Part shown: one piece after another, positions 1-6,887 of the stretch
Numbering within the stretch: the first letter of the stretch is position 1
Layout: every line of letters starts with the position of its first letter
Source of the DNA: Deltaproteobacteria bacterium
Lineage (GTDB): Bacteria > Desulfobacterota > Desulfobacteria > Desulfobacterales > JAFDFH01
Direction of reading: 5' to 3'
Length of the DNA: 17,064 nt
Assembly: GCA_019309945.1 (NCBI GenBank)
Contig: JAFDFH010000082.1
Span: 1 to 17,064, forward strand
Program-made: the position numbers and the translations under genes
The notes under the pieces: model-generated
What the model saw: the letters and a program-made list of their open reading frames with translations, nothing else
Database searches by the model: none
What the model was told of the DNA's origin: nothing

Positions 1-186
1 AAATTAGAAATCCGAAGCACGACGTGCGAAACAAATGTTAAATCCCCGTTTAGACTGGTGGGACACAGTTCCTAAGTTCGTTGAAGCCGTGCAAACTTTT
101 AATTGTGGTACTCTGTGTCATTTTCGGCTATGATAATTTTTTTTCTAATTTCTGATATAAAATAATGTCCCTGATCATTTATGAAT
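1..186. other. Non-coding stretch at the left edge
   Basis: No gene is supported here. A 10-base inverted pair (aaattagaaa at 1-10, tttctaattt at 142-151) may be the ends of a degraded repeat. The rest has no recognisable promoter, RNA gene or reading frame, and the left edge may be cut. Confidence 0.4.
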
Positions 187-365
187 TTATTTTTTAGTGA
201 GCCCTAAGGGTTCACTAAAAAATAAGTTCGCAATTTTAAGCGTTGAGGCGCCCGGCCGGCAAGGCGCGAAAGCGCAGTAATATCTGGCATATTGCGAGTT
301 TTCGCAACGCAGCCAGGCGGGATGCATCGGCGTTTAAAATGTGAAGTTATTTTTTAGTGAGCCCT
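187..365. repeat. Palindromic dispersed element before the first gene
   Basis: Positions 207-242 and 331-365 are nearly perfect inverted copies of about 35 bases. The DNA between them also folds back on itself imperfectly, with GC-rich arms around 243-285 and 290-330. The whole is therefore one long hairpin of about 160 bp with no coding capacity. The outer 18 bases (ttattttttagtgagccc) occur twice directly, at 187-204 and 347-364. The left copy makes its own 18-bp hairpin with 208-225 (loop 205-207, one G-T pair). The right end stops about 5 bases before the Shine-Dalgarno of the next gene. It looks like a MITE or REP-like element. No transposase is present. Confidence 0.7.
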
Positions 366-385
366 TAGCAAAAGGAGCCAAGCAA

Positions 386-880
386 ATGAAGAAAAAGGCA
401 GCGGTTTACACGATTCTTTGTTTGATCATTTGGGAGTACGCCATCTTTGCCAGTGAATCCATGCAGGTTGAATTACATGATGGAACCATCATTGTCGGAA
501 AAATAATATCCTTTCAGGATGACTGTTACACGATTCAATCAGATACGTTAGGTACGGTAAATATTAATGAATCAAAAATTCGGATCATTCGTTCAATATC
601 CGGCGCGGAAAATACCGCGGGTGGATTGAAACAGCCAAATCCATCGATAAATTCCGACGTCGAAGATCTAACGAAGCAGATGATGATTGATGAGCAGATT
701 ATGAATATGATTTTTTCACTACAAAATGATCCTGATTTTCAAAAAATATTAAATGATCCGGCTTTATTAAATGCCGTGAATTCCGGAGATCTCGCCGCCT
801 TGATGTCTAATCCTGCATTTATGAATCTTCTGAAAAATAAGAAGGTACAGGAAATAAAAAAAAGAATGATACAGGAGTAA
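386..880 (+). CDS. Exported protein with a small beta domain and an STI1-like C-terminal region
   Basis: The 164-residue product starts at the ATG at 386, with Shine-Dalgarno aaaggag at 371-377. An upstream GTG at 341 lies inside the palindromic repeat and is less likely. Residues 1-23 form a signal peptide: MKKK, a hydrophobic core, then an A-S-x-S cleavage region. Residues 27-69 (ELHDGTIIVGKI ... GTVNINESKIRII) look like a small Sm/SH3-like beta barrel. Residues 106-163 carry NDPDFQKILNDP and SNPAFMNLLKN, spaced like the DP/STI1 domain that in eukaryotic and plastid proteins contacts chaperones or hydrophobic clients. The region between is linker-like. An extracytoplasmic client-binding or scaffold role is an inference; no enzyme motif is visible. 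It is monocistronic as far as can be seen, and the palindrome directly upstream probably lies in its leader. Confidence 0.7.
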   Translation: MKKKAAVYTILCLIIWEYAIFASESMQVELHDGTIIVGKIISFQDDCYTIQSDTLGTVNINESKIRIIRSISGAENTAGGLKQPNPSINSDVEDLTKQMMIDEQIMNMIFSLQNDPDFQKILNDPALLNAVNSGDLAALMSNPAFMNLLKNKKVQEIKKRMIQE

Positions 881-1040
881 AAGAGTGAATTGGTAGTTCC
901 TGTAGCGGCGCGATAGCGACAATTTGTTGTCGATGTTTGAAATCTACGTTTTTCCCACTTGCGCCCGATACTGGATACCAGATGCTCGCTAACTCAAAAT
1001 TGGAATTTTATCTTCTATTTATATAATGACTAATATCCTT

Positions 1041-1088
1041 AATTTTAGGCACTTTAGCGCATTTTAGGCATTTTAGGCATTTGTAGCT
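1041..1088. repeat. Short tandem repeat, 9-10 bp unit
   Basis: Degenerate tandem copies of attttaggc (aattttaggc, actttagcgc, attttaggc, attttaggc, atttgtagc) lie just downstream of the stop codon of the minus-strand radical SAM gene. No strong terminator hairpin is present here. Confidence 0.6.
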
Positions 1089-1100
1089 CGGGTTTTTACT

Positions 1101-2966
1101 TCACACCTTTTGAATTCTGATCGGCACCGCCAGGCTGAGGTACTCTTCGTTTTCTTCGAACATCAATTTTTTGTCGACCATCATTCGCAAAAAAGGAGCT
1201 ATCTTGCCCTCCCCTAACCCTGGAAAATGTTCCAGGATACTTTTAAAGGAACGATGCTGCTGGCAAAAAAGATAGATCGCCCTGGATGTTCCAACCAGGC
1301 GATGGGTGGCGGCTTCTTGGTTTAAGCGGCGCTGGTGTATGATTAAAAATTCCCGGCCGTCCCGATAACTCATGACAGGCGAACTGGCCGGCCCCTTATG
1401 AAGTTCCGCGTATGCCTTTTTCCATGCCCTCACCTTTTTCTTTACCGGCTGCCAGAGTTTTAGTTGATACCCCCGATCACCACGATAAGCCTGGATCATG
1501 AAGCGCATGGATTTGAAAACGATCGACGGGAATATGGCAGCATAATTCGGGTGGTTGAAAACCGCCTGGATCCCGAACCTTTTAGGATTTTGCCACACAG
1601 GGCTTCCGAGACCAAGCCAGAATTGAACACACCGCAATGGGCGCAACGGCAGGGCAAACTCCAGGTTTCGTAACGTCTCGGCCACATCCTGATGGTCGCT
1701 GCCTGGAAAATTCAGTATCAGATTCGAATGATTTGCAATGCCAAGCGCTTCGCAGTTTTTCAGGATCTCCAGGTTCTGAATGGCCTTGGTCCCTTTGTTC
1801 AGTTTTTTCAACAATCGTGTGCTGAGGGCCTCTATACCGACCTGAACCTCATGGATTCCTCCACGCCCCATGGATTCCAGCACGTGCCGTGGTGTCGTGG
1901 CCCGGATCTCTCCAAACAACCGCAGATCTTTGTTCAGCTCGCCGAGTGTTGTAAAAATCTCATCAGATGCTTTCACCGGTAGCAGATTATCCATCAAGGC
2001 CACGGAAAGGATCTTATGTTTCGAGGTCAAATAATCGATCTCGGATATCACCTGGGATGTGTGTTTGGCCCTGTAACCGTTCCACTGAAGGTTAAGGTTA
2101 CAGAAGGCGCAACCTTTCAGTCTACCAGCCGTTTCCTGCCGACGCCACCAGCATCCCCGGGATATTTCGGCAGGTATCGTCGGGAAAAAAGTTTTTTGCG
2201 GGCTGAATGTTTTAAGCAGTTGAAAATAGTCATCATAATCAGGTGAAGGAAGCCTGCTTAAGTCCGGCATCTGTGAAAAAGCCACGGGCGTATTGTTTTT
2301 TTCAGTTTCCGCCGTACAAATTCCCGGAATCAAGGGGGTGCTCTTATGGGGTGGTGAGTTTTTAAGAAAATGAACCAGTTGGGTCAACGGCAGCTCACCT
2401 TCACCATTTATCACGAAATCTATTTCAGGAAACATTTCAAACAGGTTTTGGATTGACTCCCCGGCGAACATGGACCCGCCCACAACAATGGGTAGATCGG
2501 CACACCTTTGCTTAATGCGTTTGATGAAATAGAGGGTGGAAGTGAGTTGACAAAAACATATGGAAAAACCTGCAAGCCCGAAGGCCGTCCAGTCAATTCC
2601 ATTAATAAACGCATCCGAAACCTCGCTGACCCGGCTGATCAGTGTTGCAAAATCCATTGAACGGGCTTCGGGGCGGCCGACAGCCTCTTTATGGTACACC
2701 TTTTCGATTTGCTTCAGGCGCTCCGGAAACAACAGGGCGGCGTAGATGGTTTCTGACAGCCACGTCCGTTCCGACATCGTCTGGTAGATGGGGTAGTCGA
2801 TGGTCTCTGCCAACTTCAAATAAAAGTGATGGGCTTGGACTTTCAAATCGGGCACTTGTGATTTCAAATAGGCTTTCAGGGTGCCAAGCTGAATGGAGGG
2901 GCGGCTATAAAGCGGCCAGGGCGTTGAGATCAGGATCAGGCTTTCCAGGGGACGGCTTGGCTTCAT
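1101..2966 (-). CDS. B12-binding-type radical SAM protein, RiPP-maturase-like
   Basis: The 621-residue product has three parts. Residues about 8-210 form a cobalamin-binding-like Rossmann domain: an ISTPWPLYSRPS start, VVGGSMFAGE at 161-170, and DFVINGEGE at 183-191. Residues about 262-480 form a radical SAM barrel with RGCWW at 270-274 and the cluster cysteines C272, C286 and C289. Residues about 530-615 form a winged-helix-like tail ending in a Leu-Ala-Val segment. The RGCWW...CxFC...GYR..K layout matches the RiPP maturation radical SAM family (TIGR03975 type), some members of which methylate unactivated carbons using B12. An oddity is the cluster spacing, CX13CX2C, where I expect about CX7CX2C. 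The gene lies 16 bases after the acyltransferase-hydrolase gene, so it is probably co-transcribed. No precursor peptide was seen nearby, so the substrate is unknown. Its exact reaction is inference. Confidence 0.8.
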   Translation of the reverse strand: MKPSRPLESLILISTPWPLYSRPSIQLGTLKAYLKSQVPDLKVQAHHFYLKLAETIDYPIYQTMSERTWLSETIYAALLFPERLKQIEKVYHKEAVGRPEARSMDFATLISRVSEVSDAFINGIDWTAFGLAGFSICFCQLTSTLYFIKRIKQRCADLPIVVGGSMFAGESIQNLFEMFPEIDFVINGEGELPLTQLVHFLKNSPPHKSTPLIPGICTAETEKNNTPVAFSQMPDLSRLPSPDYDDYFQLLKTFSPQKTFFPTIPAEISRGCWWRRQETAGRLKGCAFCNLNLQWNGYRAKHTSQVISEIDYLTSKHKILSVALMDNLLPVKASDEIFTTLGELNKDLRLFGEIRATTPRHVLESMGRGGIHEVQVGIEALSTRLLKKLNKGTKAIQNLEILKNCEALGIANHSNLILNFPGSDHQDVAETLRNLEFALPLRPLRCVQFWLGLGSPVWQNPKRFGIQAVFNHPNYAAIFPSIVFKSMRFMIQAYRGDRGYQLKLWQPVKKKVRAWKKAYAELHKGPASSPVMSYRDGREFLIIHQRRLNQEAATHRLVGTSRAIYLFCQQHRSFKSILEHFPGLGEGKIAPFLRMMVDKKLMFEENEEYLSLAVPIRIQKV

Positions 2967-2982
2967 TTTTTTACTCTCTGCT

Positions 2983-5151
2983 TTAAAAATGGTCCTTTTT
3001 TATATGCTCGATAAAATTGCCTATCGCATCATACACTCTGCTCGCACCTTCCCCCAGAAGTATGCCGTGGCGGTTAAAATTAAAAAGGGCATATTTCTTA
3101 TCCTGCGATCCCAATCGCTCAAATATTCTCCTTGACCCCCTCGGATCGACCACCGGATCATTACGGGACTGGGCAACCAGAACAGGTACCTGAATGGAAG
3201 GCAATTTGGGCGCAACGGAATTCATCAGGCGTTCAAGTTCCCTAATACCCGAAATCGGGTTGCGCGAATAATTGATGTGTGGATTTTCCGGTTGGTTTTC
3301 AACAAACTCCTTTTTGGCTCCATCTAACTTAAACCTTTTCATCAGACGGTTCCAGACATCCACAGCCGGGACAAACTTTGCCGAAAGATCCTGAAGTCTC
3401 AGGGGGGCTGAAATGGCAAATACCCCTGCGAGATCCTCCACTCTTGCTGAAAGATCGAGTGCCAGGCCGGCCCCGGTTGAAAATCCTCCTACGACCACCC
3501 GCCTGCATAAGCTGCGGATAACAGCATAGCCTTCATCAACGGAGGTCACCCAGTCCAAATAGGTCCGGGTGGCCAGATCATCTGGGGAAGTACCATGTCC
3601 TTTCAAACGGGGAACATAAACCCACAACCCCCTGCGACCGAGATATTGCGCCAGTCCTTTTACTTCAAGGGGCGCAGCCATGTATCCATGAACAAGCAGT
3701 ACACCGATTCCCCGGCTTTTCCCCTTGACAAGAAACGGCATGCCCACATCTTTTTTTTTGGATTCTCCATCTTTAAAAAAAGTATCATAATCTTCTTCAA
3801 ATTCAAAAACAGCCTTTTTCATAAAGTGGCGCGCGATCTTTCGTCTCAGCCAAAAGCCGGGTTGCCATGCAATCCGTCGCACATGCCGTTGCAGGAGGGT
3901 CAAGGTTTCCACCTCGTTTGCAATCACCGCAATGGGATTTTCAATCCGAGCCTGATGAAAATCAAATAAAGAGGAGAATTTTGAGCGATCCTTTTCAAGC
4001 GTCTTTCCGTTTCGCTTTATCACGCCCTTTTCCTGGGCCACGTTGATAAAGTCAGCGAATTGGCTGAAACGATCGTCCGTCAGAAGATGAAGTTGATCGT
4101 CTCTAAGGTTAGGATGGAGATTAACGCCTGTCTCAACCAGTCCCGCAGTTATGGCGACAAATACCCTGCGCCTCAAATCATATTCTTTGATGCGTTTAAA
4201 TGGAAACAGCTTTAAAATAGATGCAAAAAGGTGATCGTGATTTACAGTTGTCATGCTGTAAATGGCGGACATGTAACACTGCATAATTTTCAGTGCCTCT
4301 TTCCGCATGGCCGTTCTTGAAGGTAGGGTGTCATTAAAGTTGATTTTCCTTTGAACGCGAATGTCTCTTTCTATGGCCTTCCCCTTCAAACATTGTTTGA
4401 CTTGAATCGGCTTCCCAAATCGAATATCCACATCGACTCCGGAAAGCAACATCGTACCTTCTGTCATGATCTCTTCAATCATACGTTCCGAAATATCTTC
4501 CACCAGTTTTAGTGCCAGGTTGCTGAGTGCGTTTTCCTTTGCCCGAATCGGGTAGTAAGTTAGATTTACGGGAACGATATAAGTATTGTTTCCCAGAACC
4601 GGTTCAATAGAGTCTATCTGAAAAAGCTCCTTAAGGCGCTTGGCTTCATCAGGGTAGTCTTGGGACATTCGCTCAAGCCGCTGGCGATAGAATTCGGTCC
4701 TCAGGGCCAAGGCCGCAGCCCCGGTATGGGGGGGACGTTTACCGCCGCTATAAGAGATCATAAAACGTCCCTTTTCAATTATCTTCTTGGTTTTAACCAT
4801 TAGGCCCTCGGGATAGATAATCCACGAGGCTTCTCCGGTAAGAAGGCTTTTAACAATCAGAAGATCCCTGTCCGGATTTTTTGTTGAGACGGCACCGAGC
4901 TTATCGAGCAAGCTGCCCAAAGCACCTTTGAACAGGCTATAATCCGCGAGGGACCATACCGGGAGCTTTTCCGTCAGTTTATAGATATGATACGGCAGAA
5001 AGAGTGTTTCGATCCGGGTAAAATGATTAATGACAAAAATGATGGACCCGCATGGGATATTCTCTTTCCCGTGAATGTTTATTCTGGCCTTTGAAAGCGA
5101 GGAAAGTGTCTTTATGGCAAGACTCGTGGTACGGTAAGCAAAAGGATTCAT
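2983..5151 (-). CDS. PlsC-like acyltransferase fused to an alpha/beta-hydrolase
   Basis: The 722-residue product is a two-enzyme fusion. Residues about 20-255 resemble the glycerophosphate/lysophosphatidate acyltransferase fold: NHFTRIE at 42-48 is motif I in HX4E form rather than the usual HX4D, and YPEG at 113-116 is motif III. Residues about 256-470 are a poorly recognised, mostly helical linker region. Residues 480-720 are an alpha/beta-hydrolase of the monoacylglycerol lipase/carboxylesterase type: oxyanion LLVHG at 485-489, nucleophile GFSTG with Ser558, Asp665 in RNDPVVDP, and His695 in NRHG. All three triad residues are present. The expected role is remodelling of membrane or other acyl lipids at the inner membrane face. 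The substrate cannot be read from sequence. It is the first gene of a two-gene unit with the radical SAM gene. The ATG at 5151 lacks a clear Shine-Dalgarno, so the exact start is less certain. Confidence 0.8.
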   Translation of the reverse strand: MNPFAYRTTSLAIKTLSSLSKARINIHGKENIPCGSIIFVINHFTRIETLFLPYHIYKLTEKLPVWSLADYSLFKGALGSLLDKLGAVSTKNPDRDLLIVKSLLTGEASWIIYPEGLMVKTKKIIEKGRFMISYSGGKRPPHTGAAALALRTEFYRQRLERMSQDYPDEAKRLKELFQIDSIEPVLGNNTYIVPVNLTYYPIRAKENALSNLALKLVEDISERMIEEIMTEGTMLLSGVDVDIRFGKPIQVKQCLKGKAIERDIRVQRKINFNDTLPSRTAMRKEALKIMQCYMSAIYSMTTVNHDHLFASILKLFPFKRIKEYDLRRRVFVAITAGLVETGVNLHPNLRDDQLHLLTDDRFSQFADFINVAQEKGVIKRNGKTLEKDRSKFSSLFDFHQARIENPIAVIANEVETLTLLQRHVRRIAWQPGFWLRRKIARHFMKKAVFEFEEDYDTFFKDGESKKKDVGMPFLVKGKSRGIGVLLVHGYMAAPLEVKGLAQYLGRRGLWVYVPRLKGHGTSPDDLATRTYLDWVTSVDEGYAVIRSLCRRVVVGGFSTGAGLALDLSARVEDLAGVFAISAPLRLQDLSAKFVPAVDVWNRLMKRFKLDGAKKEFVENQPENPHINYSRNPISGIRELERLMNSVAPKLPSIQVPVLVAQSRNDPVVDPRGSRRIFERLGSQDKKYALFNFNRHGILLGEGASRVYDAIGNFIEHIKKDHF

Positions 5152-5295
5152 GGGCTTGTAAACATTTTTGTAAAGGTTGGATATAAATTATCGGCTTTTC
5201 TTCTCATAATGGAAAAAAGACCACGAATCAACAATCCCTTTCAGTATAAATTTTTAAGATAGGTTTTTGATATCCAGACGGATTCCATCTTACGG

Positions 5296-5324
5296 TTGAC
5301 AGTGATTATTTTTCTAATTAAAGT
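5296..5324 (+). promoter_or_regulatory. Putative sigma-70 promoter of the ferredoxin-mnmA-mtaB operon
   Basis: TTGACA at 5296-5301 is a perfect -35 box. It is followed 17 bases later by TAAAGT at 5319-5324 (4 of 6 matches). The pair lies in an AT-rich stretch about 100 bases before the first start codon. The call rests on consensus match and position only. Confidence 0.45.
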
Positions 5325-5341
5325 AATTTTTTCTAAGGAAA

Positions 5342-5374
5342 TCGTAAAAAGTCCGGAAAAAGACTTTTTTACGA
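5342..5374 (+). other. Leader hairpin before the NIL-ferredoxin gene
   Basis: Arms 5342-5353 and 5362-5374 pair over 12 bases with one bulged T and an 8-base loop. The core cgtaaaaagtc is the same string found in the dispersed repeats at 8385 and (as cgtaaaaag) at 14369, so this may be a solo repeat end. It would form in the 5' leader between the candidate promoter and the Shine-Dalgarno at 5409. It lacks a proper T-run, so a terminator or attenuator role is uncertain. Confidence 0.5.
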
Positions 5375-5421
5375 ATTCATCATTTTTGTTCATAAAAAAA
5401 GTGATTTCAGGAGGTTTTAGC

Positions 5422-5850
5422 GTGTATTCAAAAATACTGATTCTTCGTTTTCCAAAGACCGTGGTCCATAAGCCGATTGTCTGTGACCTTGTCAGAAATT
5501 ATAACCTGACATTCAACATACTCAATGCCACCGTACTTCCCAGAAAAGAAGGAATCATGGTGCTTGAATTATACGGAACCCGGAAAAATTACAAGGAAGG
5601 GCTAGCATATCTTGAGCAAGTGGGCGTGCAGGTTCAGAAAGCCGAGCAGGAAATTAAACGTGACAAAAAAAAATGCACCCACTGTGGCGCGTGCACGGCC
5701 GTTTGCCCCACCGGTGCCCTTTCTGTTCAACATCCTGAAATGTATGTTATTTTTGAACAAAAAAAATGCAGTATTTGCGAACTTTGCGTACCGGCATGCC
5801 CAACACGGGCAATGGAAGTTCGTCCCAAAGCCAATGCTGTTTTTGAATGA
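5422..5850 (+). CDS. NIL-domain 2x[4Fe-4S] ferredoxin
   Basis: The 142-residue product is read from the GTG at 5422, which has Shine-Dalgarno aggagg at 5409-5414. Longer readings begin at the promoter and are rejected. Residues 1-75 form a NIL domain, the ACT-like fold first described at the C-terminus of the methionine transporter ATPase. Residues 85-95 (CTHCGACTAVC) and 116-126 (CSICELCVPAC) each supply a full CxxCxxCxxxC(P) set for a [4Fe-4S] cluster. Proteins of this build are known from methanogens and sulfate reducers, where some are linked to sulfur incorporation into homocysteine. Here the stop codon overlaps the mnmA start by 4 bases (ATGA), so translation is probably coupled. That suggests a role in delivering electrons or sulfur for tRNA thiolation, which is an inference. 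Confidence 0.9.
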   Translation: MYSKILILRFPKTVVHKPIVCDLVRNYNLTFNILNATVLPRKEGIMVLELYGTRKNYKEGLAYLEQVGVQVQKAEQEIKRDKKKCTHCGACTAVCPTGALSVQHPEMYVIFEQKKCSICELCVPACPTRAMEVRPKANAVFE

Positions 5851-6887
5851 AGCACACAACAGCAATTGCCATCAGCGGCGGCATCGATTCTCTTATGGCG
5901 GCCTATCTGTTGAAGGAAAAGGGGCACAATGTTATTGGAATCCACTTTCGCACAGGTTACGAACCCGAACCCCCTGTCCCCCACCCTGTTTACCGTGTTG
6001 CGGATCAGATCGGCATCCCCATAAAAATCTTGGACATTTATCCCGATTTTAAGAAAAAGGTCGTTGATTACTTCATTGAAACCTATCAGCAGGGAAAGAC
6101 ACCCAATCCATGCCTGGTATGCAATCCGACCATTAAATTCGGTACCGTCCTGAACTACGCTAAAAAATTAGGGTCATCCTACCTCGCAACCGGCCATTAT
6201 GCCCGCCTGGAAAAAGATCAAAAAGGGAGATTGCACCTCTTGAAAGGGATGGATCATGATAAGGACCAGTCCTATTTTCTCGCCTTCATGTCACAGGAAC
6301 AGCTGGCCGGAGCCTGTTTTCCCCTCGGAGATCTGACAAAATCAGACGTTACCAGACGGGCAAGGGAAAAGGGCTTTACCCCGGTTTTGAGTCGCGAAAG
6401 CCAGGACATATGCTTTATCAAGGGCAAAACATACGGTGAGTTTATTGCTCTTCAGAAGGGATTTGAGCCCCAACCGGGATCCATCAAGGACATTCAGGGC
6501 AACCGCTTGGGGGAACATAGCGGCTTACATCTTTTTACCATTGGTCAGCGGAGGGGCATAAACTGTCCGGCCGCTGAACCCTATTATGTTGTTCGAATCG
6601 ACCTGCAACAAAACCTTTTGGTGGTCGGCTCTAAAAAAGATTTACTTACTTCTGAATGTAGCGTTACGGGGATAAATTGGATCAATGATCATCCAACCTC
6701 TCCGCTTAAAGTGGATACGCGGGTTCGATACCGTCATAAAGCGGTTGCCTCCACGCTTTACCCCGCCGGCACGGATTCAGCCATCATCAGGTTCGAAACC
6801 CCGCTAGCGGCCATAACACCCGGACAAGGAGCCGTGTTTTATCAAGGTGACGAAGTACTGGGCGGGGGATGGTTGACAGTGGAATGA
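5847..6887 (+). CDS. mnmA: tRNA-specific 2-thiouridylase MnmA
   Basis: The 346-residue product is an ATP-dependent cytoplasmic enzyme that puts the 2-thio group on wobble U34 of Glu, Gln and Lys tRNAs. The N-terminal PP-loop SGGIDS is at 10-15 (Ile replaces the more common Val). TPNPCLVCN at 85-93 includes the first catalytic cysteine C92. GMDHDKDQSYFL is at 134-145. The second catalytic cysteine C189 sits in QDICFI. GQRRG follows in the central domain, and the C-terminal beta barrel ends in GGGW. Length matches the family. The ATG overlaps the preceding stop and is itself followed by a 4-base overlap with mtaB. MnmA usually receives persulfide sulfur from IscS through TusA-BCDE; no such genes are here, and an operonic ferredoxin is present instead. 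Confidence 0.95.
   Translation: MKHTTAIAISGGIDSLMAAYLLKEKGHNVIGIHFRTGYEPEPPVPHPVYRVADQIGIPIKILDIYPDFKKKVVDYFIETYQQGKTPNPCLVCNPTIKFGTVLNYAKKLGSSYLATGHYARLEKDQKGRLHLLKGMDHDKDQSYFLAFMSQEQLAGACFPLGDLTKSDVTRRAREKGFTPVLSRESQDICFIKGKTYGEFIALQKGFEPQPGSIKDIQGNRLGEHSGLHLFTIGQRRGINCPAAEPYYVVRIDLQQNLLVVGSKKDLLTSECSVTGINWINDHPTSPLKVDTRVRYRHKAVASTLYPAGTDSAIIRFETPLAAITPGQGAVFYQGDEVLGGGWLTVE

Noticed and set aside
917..932. Small hairpin cgacaa/ttgtcg after the first gene as a terminator
   Set aside because: Only 6 bp, AT-rich loop side and no T-run.
3595..3969. Plus-strand open frame of 124 codons
   Set aside because: Antisense to the acyltransferase-hydrolase gene, which has full motifs; no independent support.
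5296..5421. Longer N-terminus for the NIL-ferredoxin beginning at 5296
   Set aside because: That start is the -35 box itself; a strong Shine-Dalgarno points to GTG at 5422, where NIL similarity begins.
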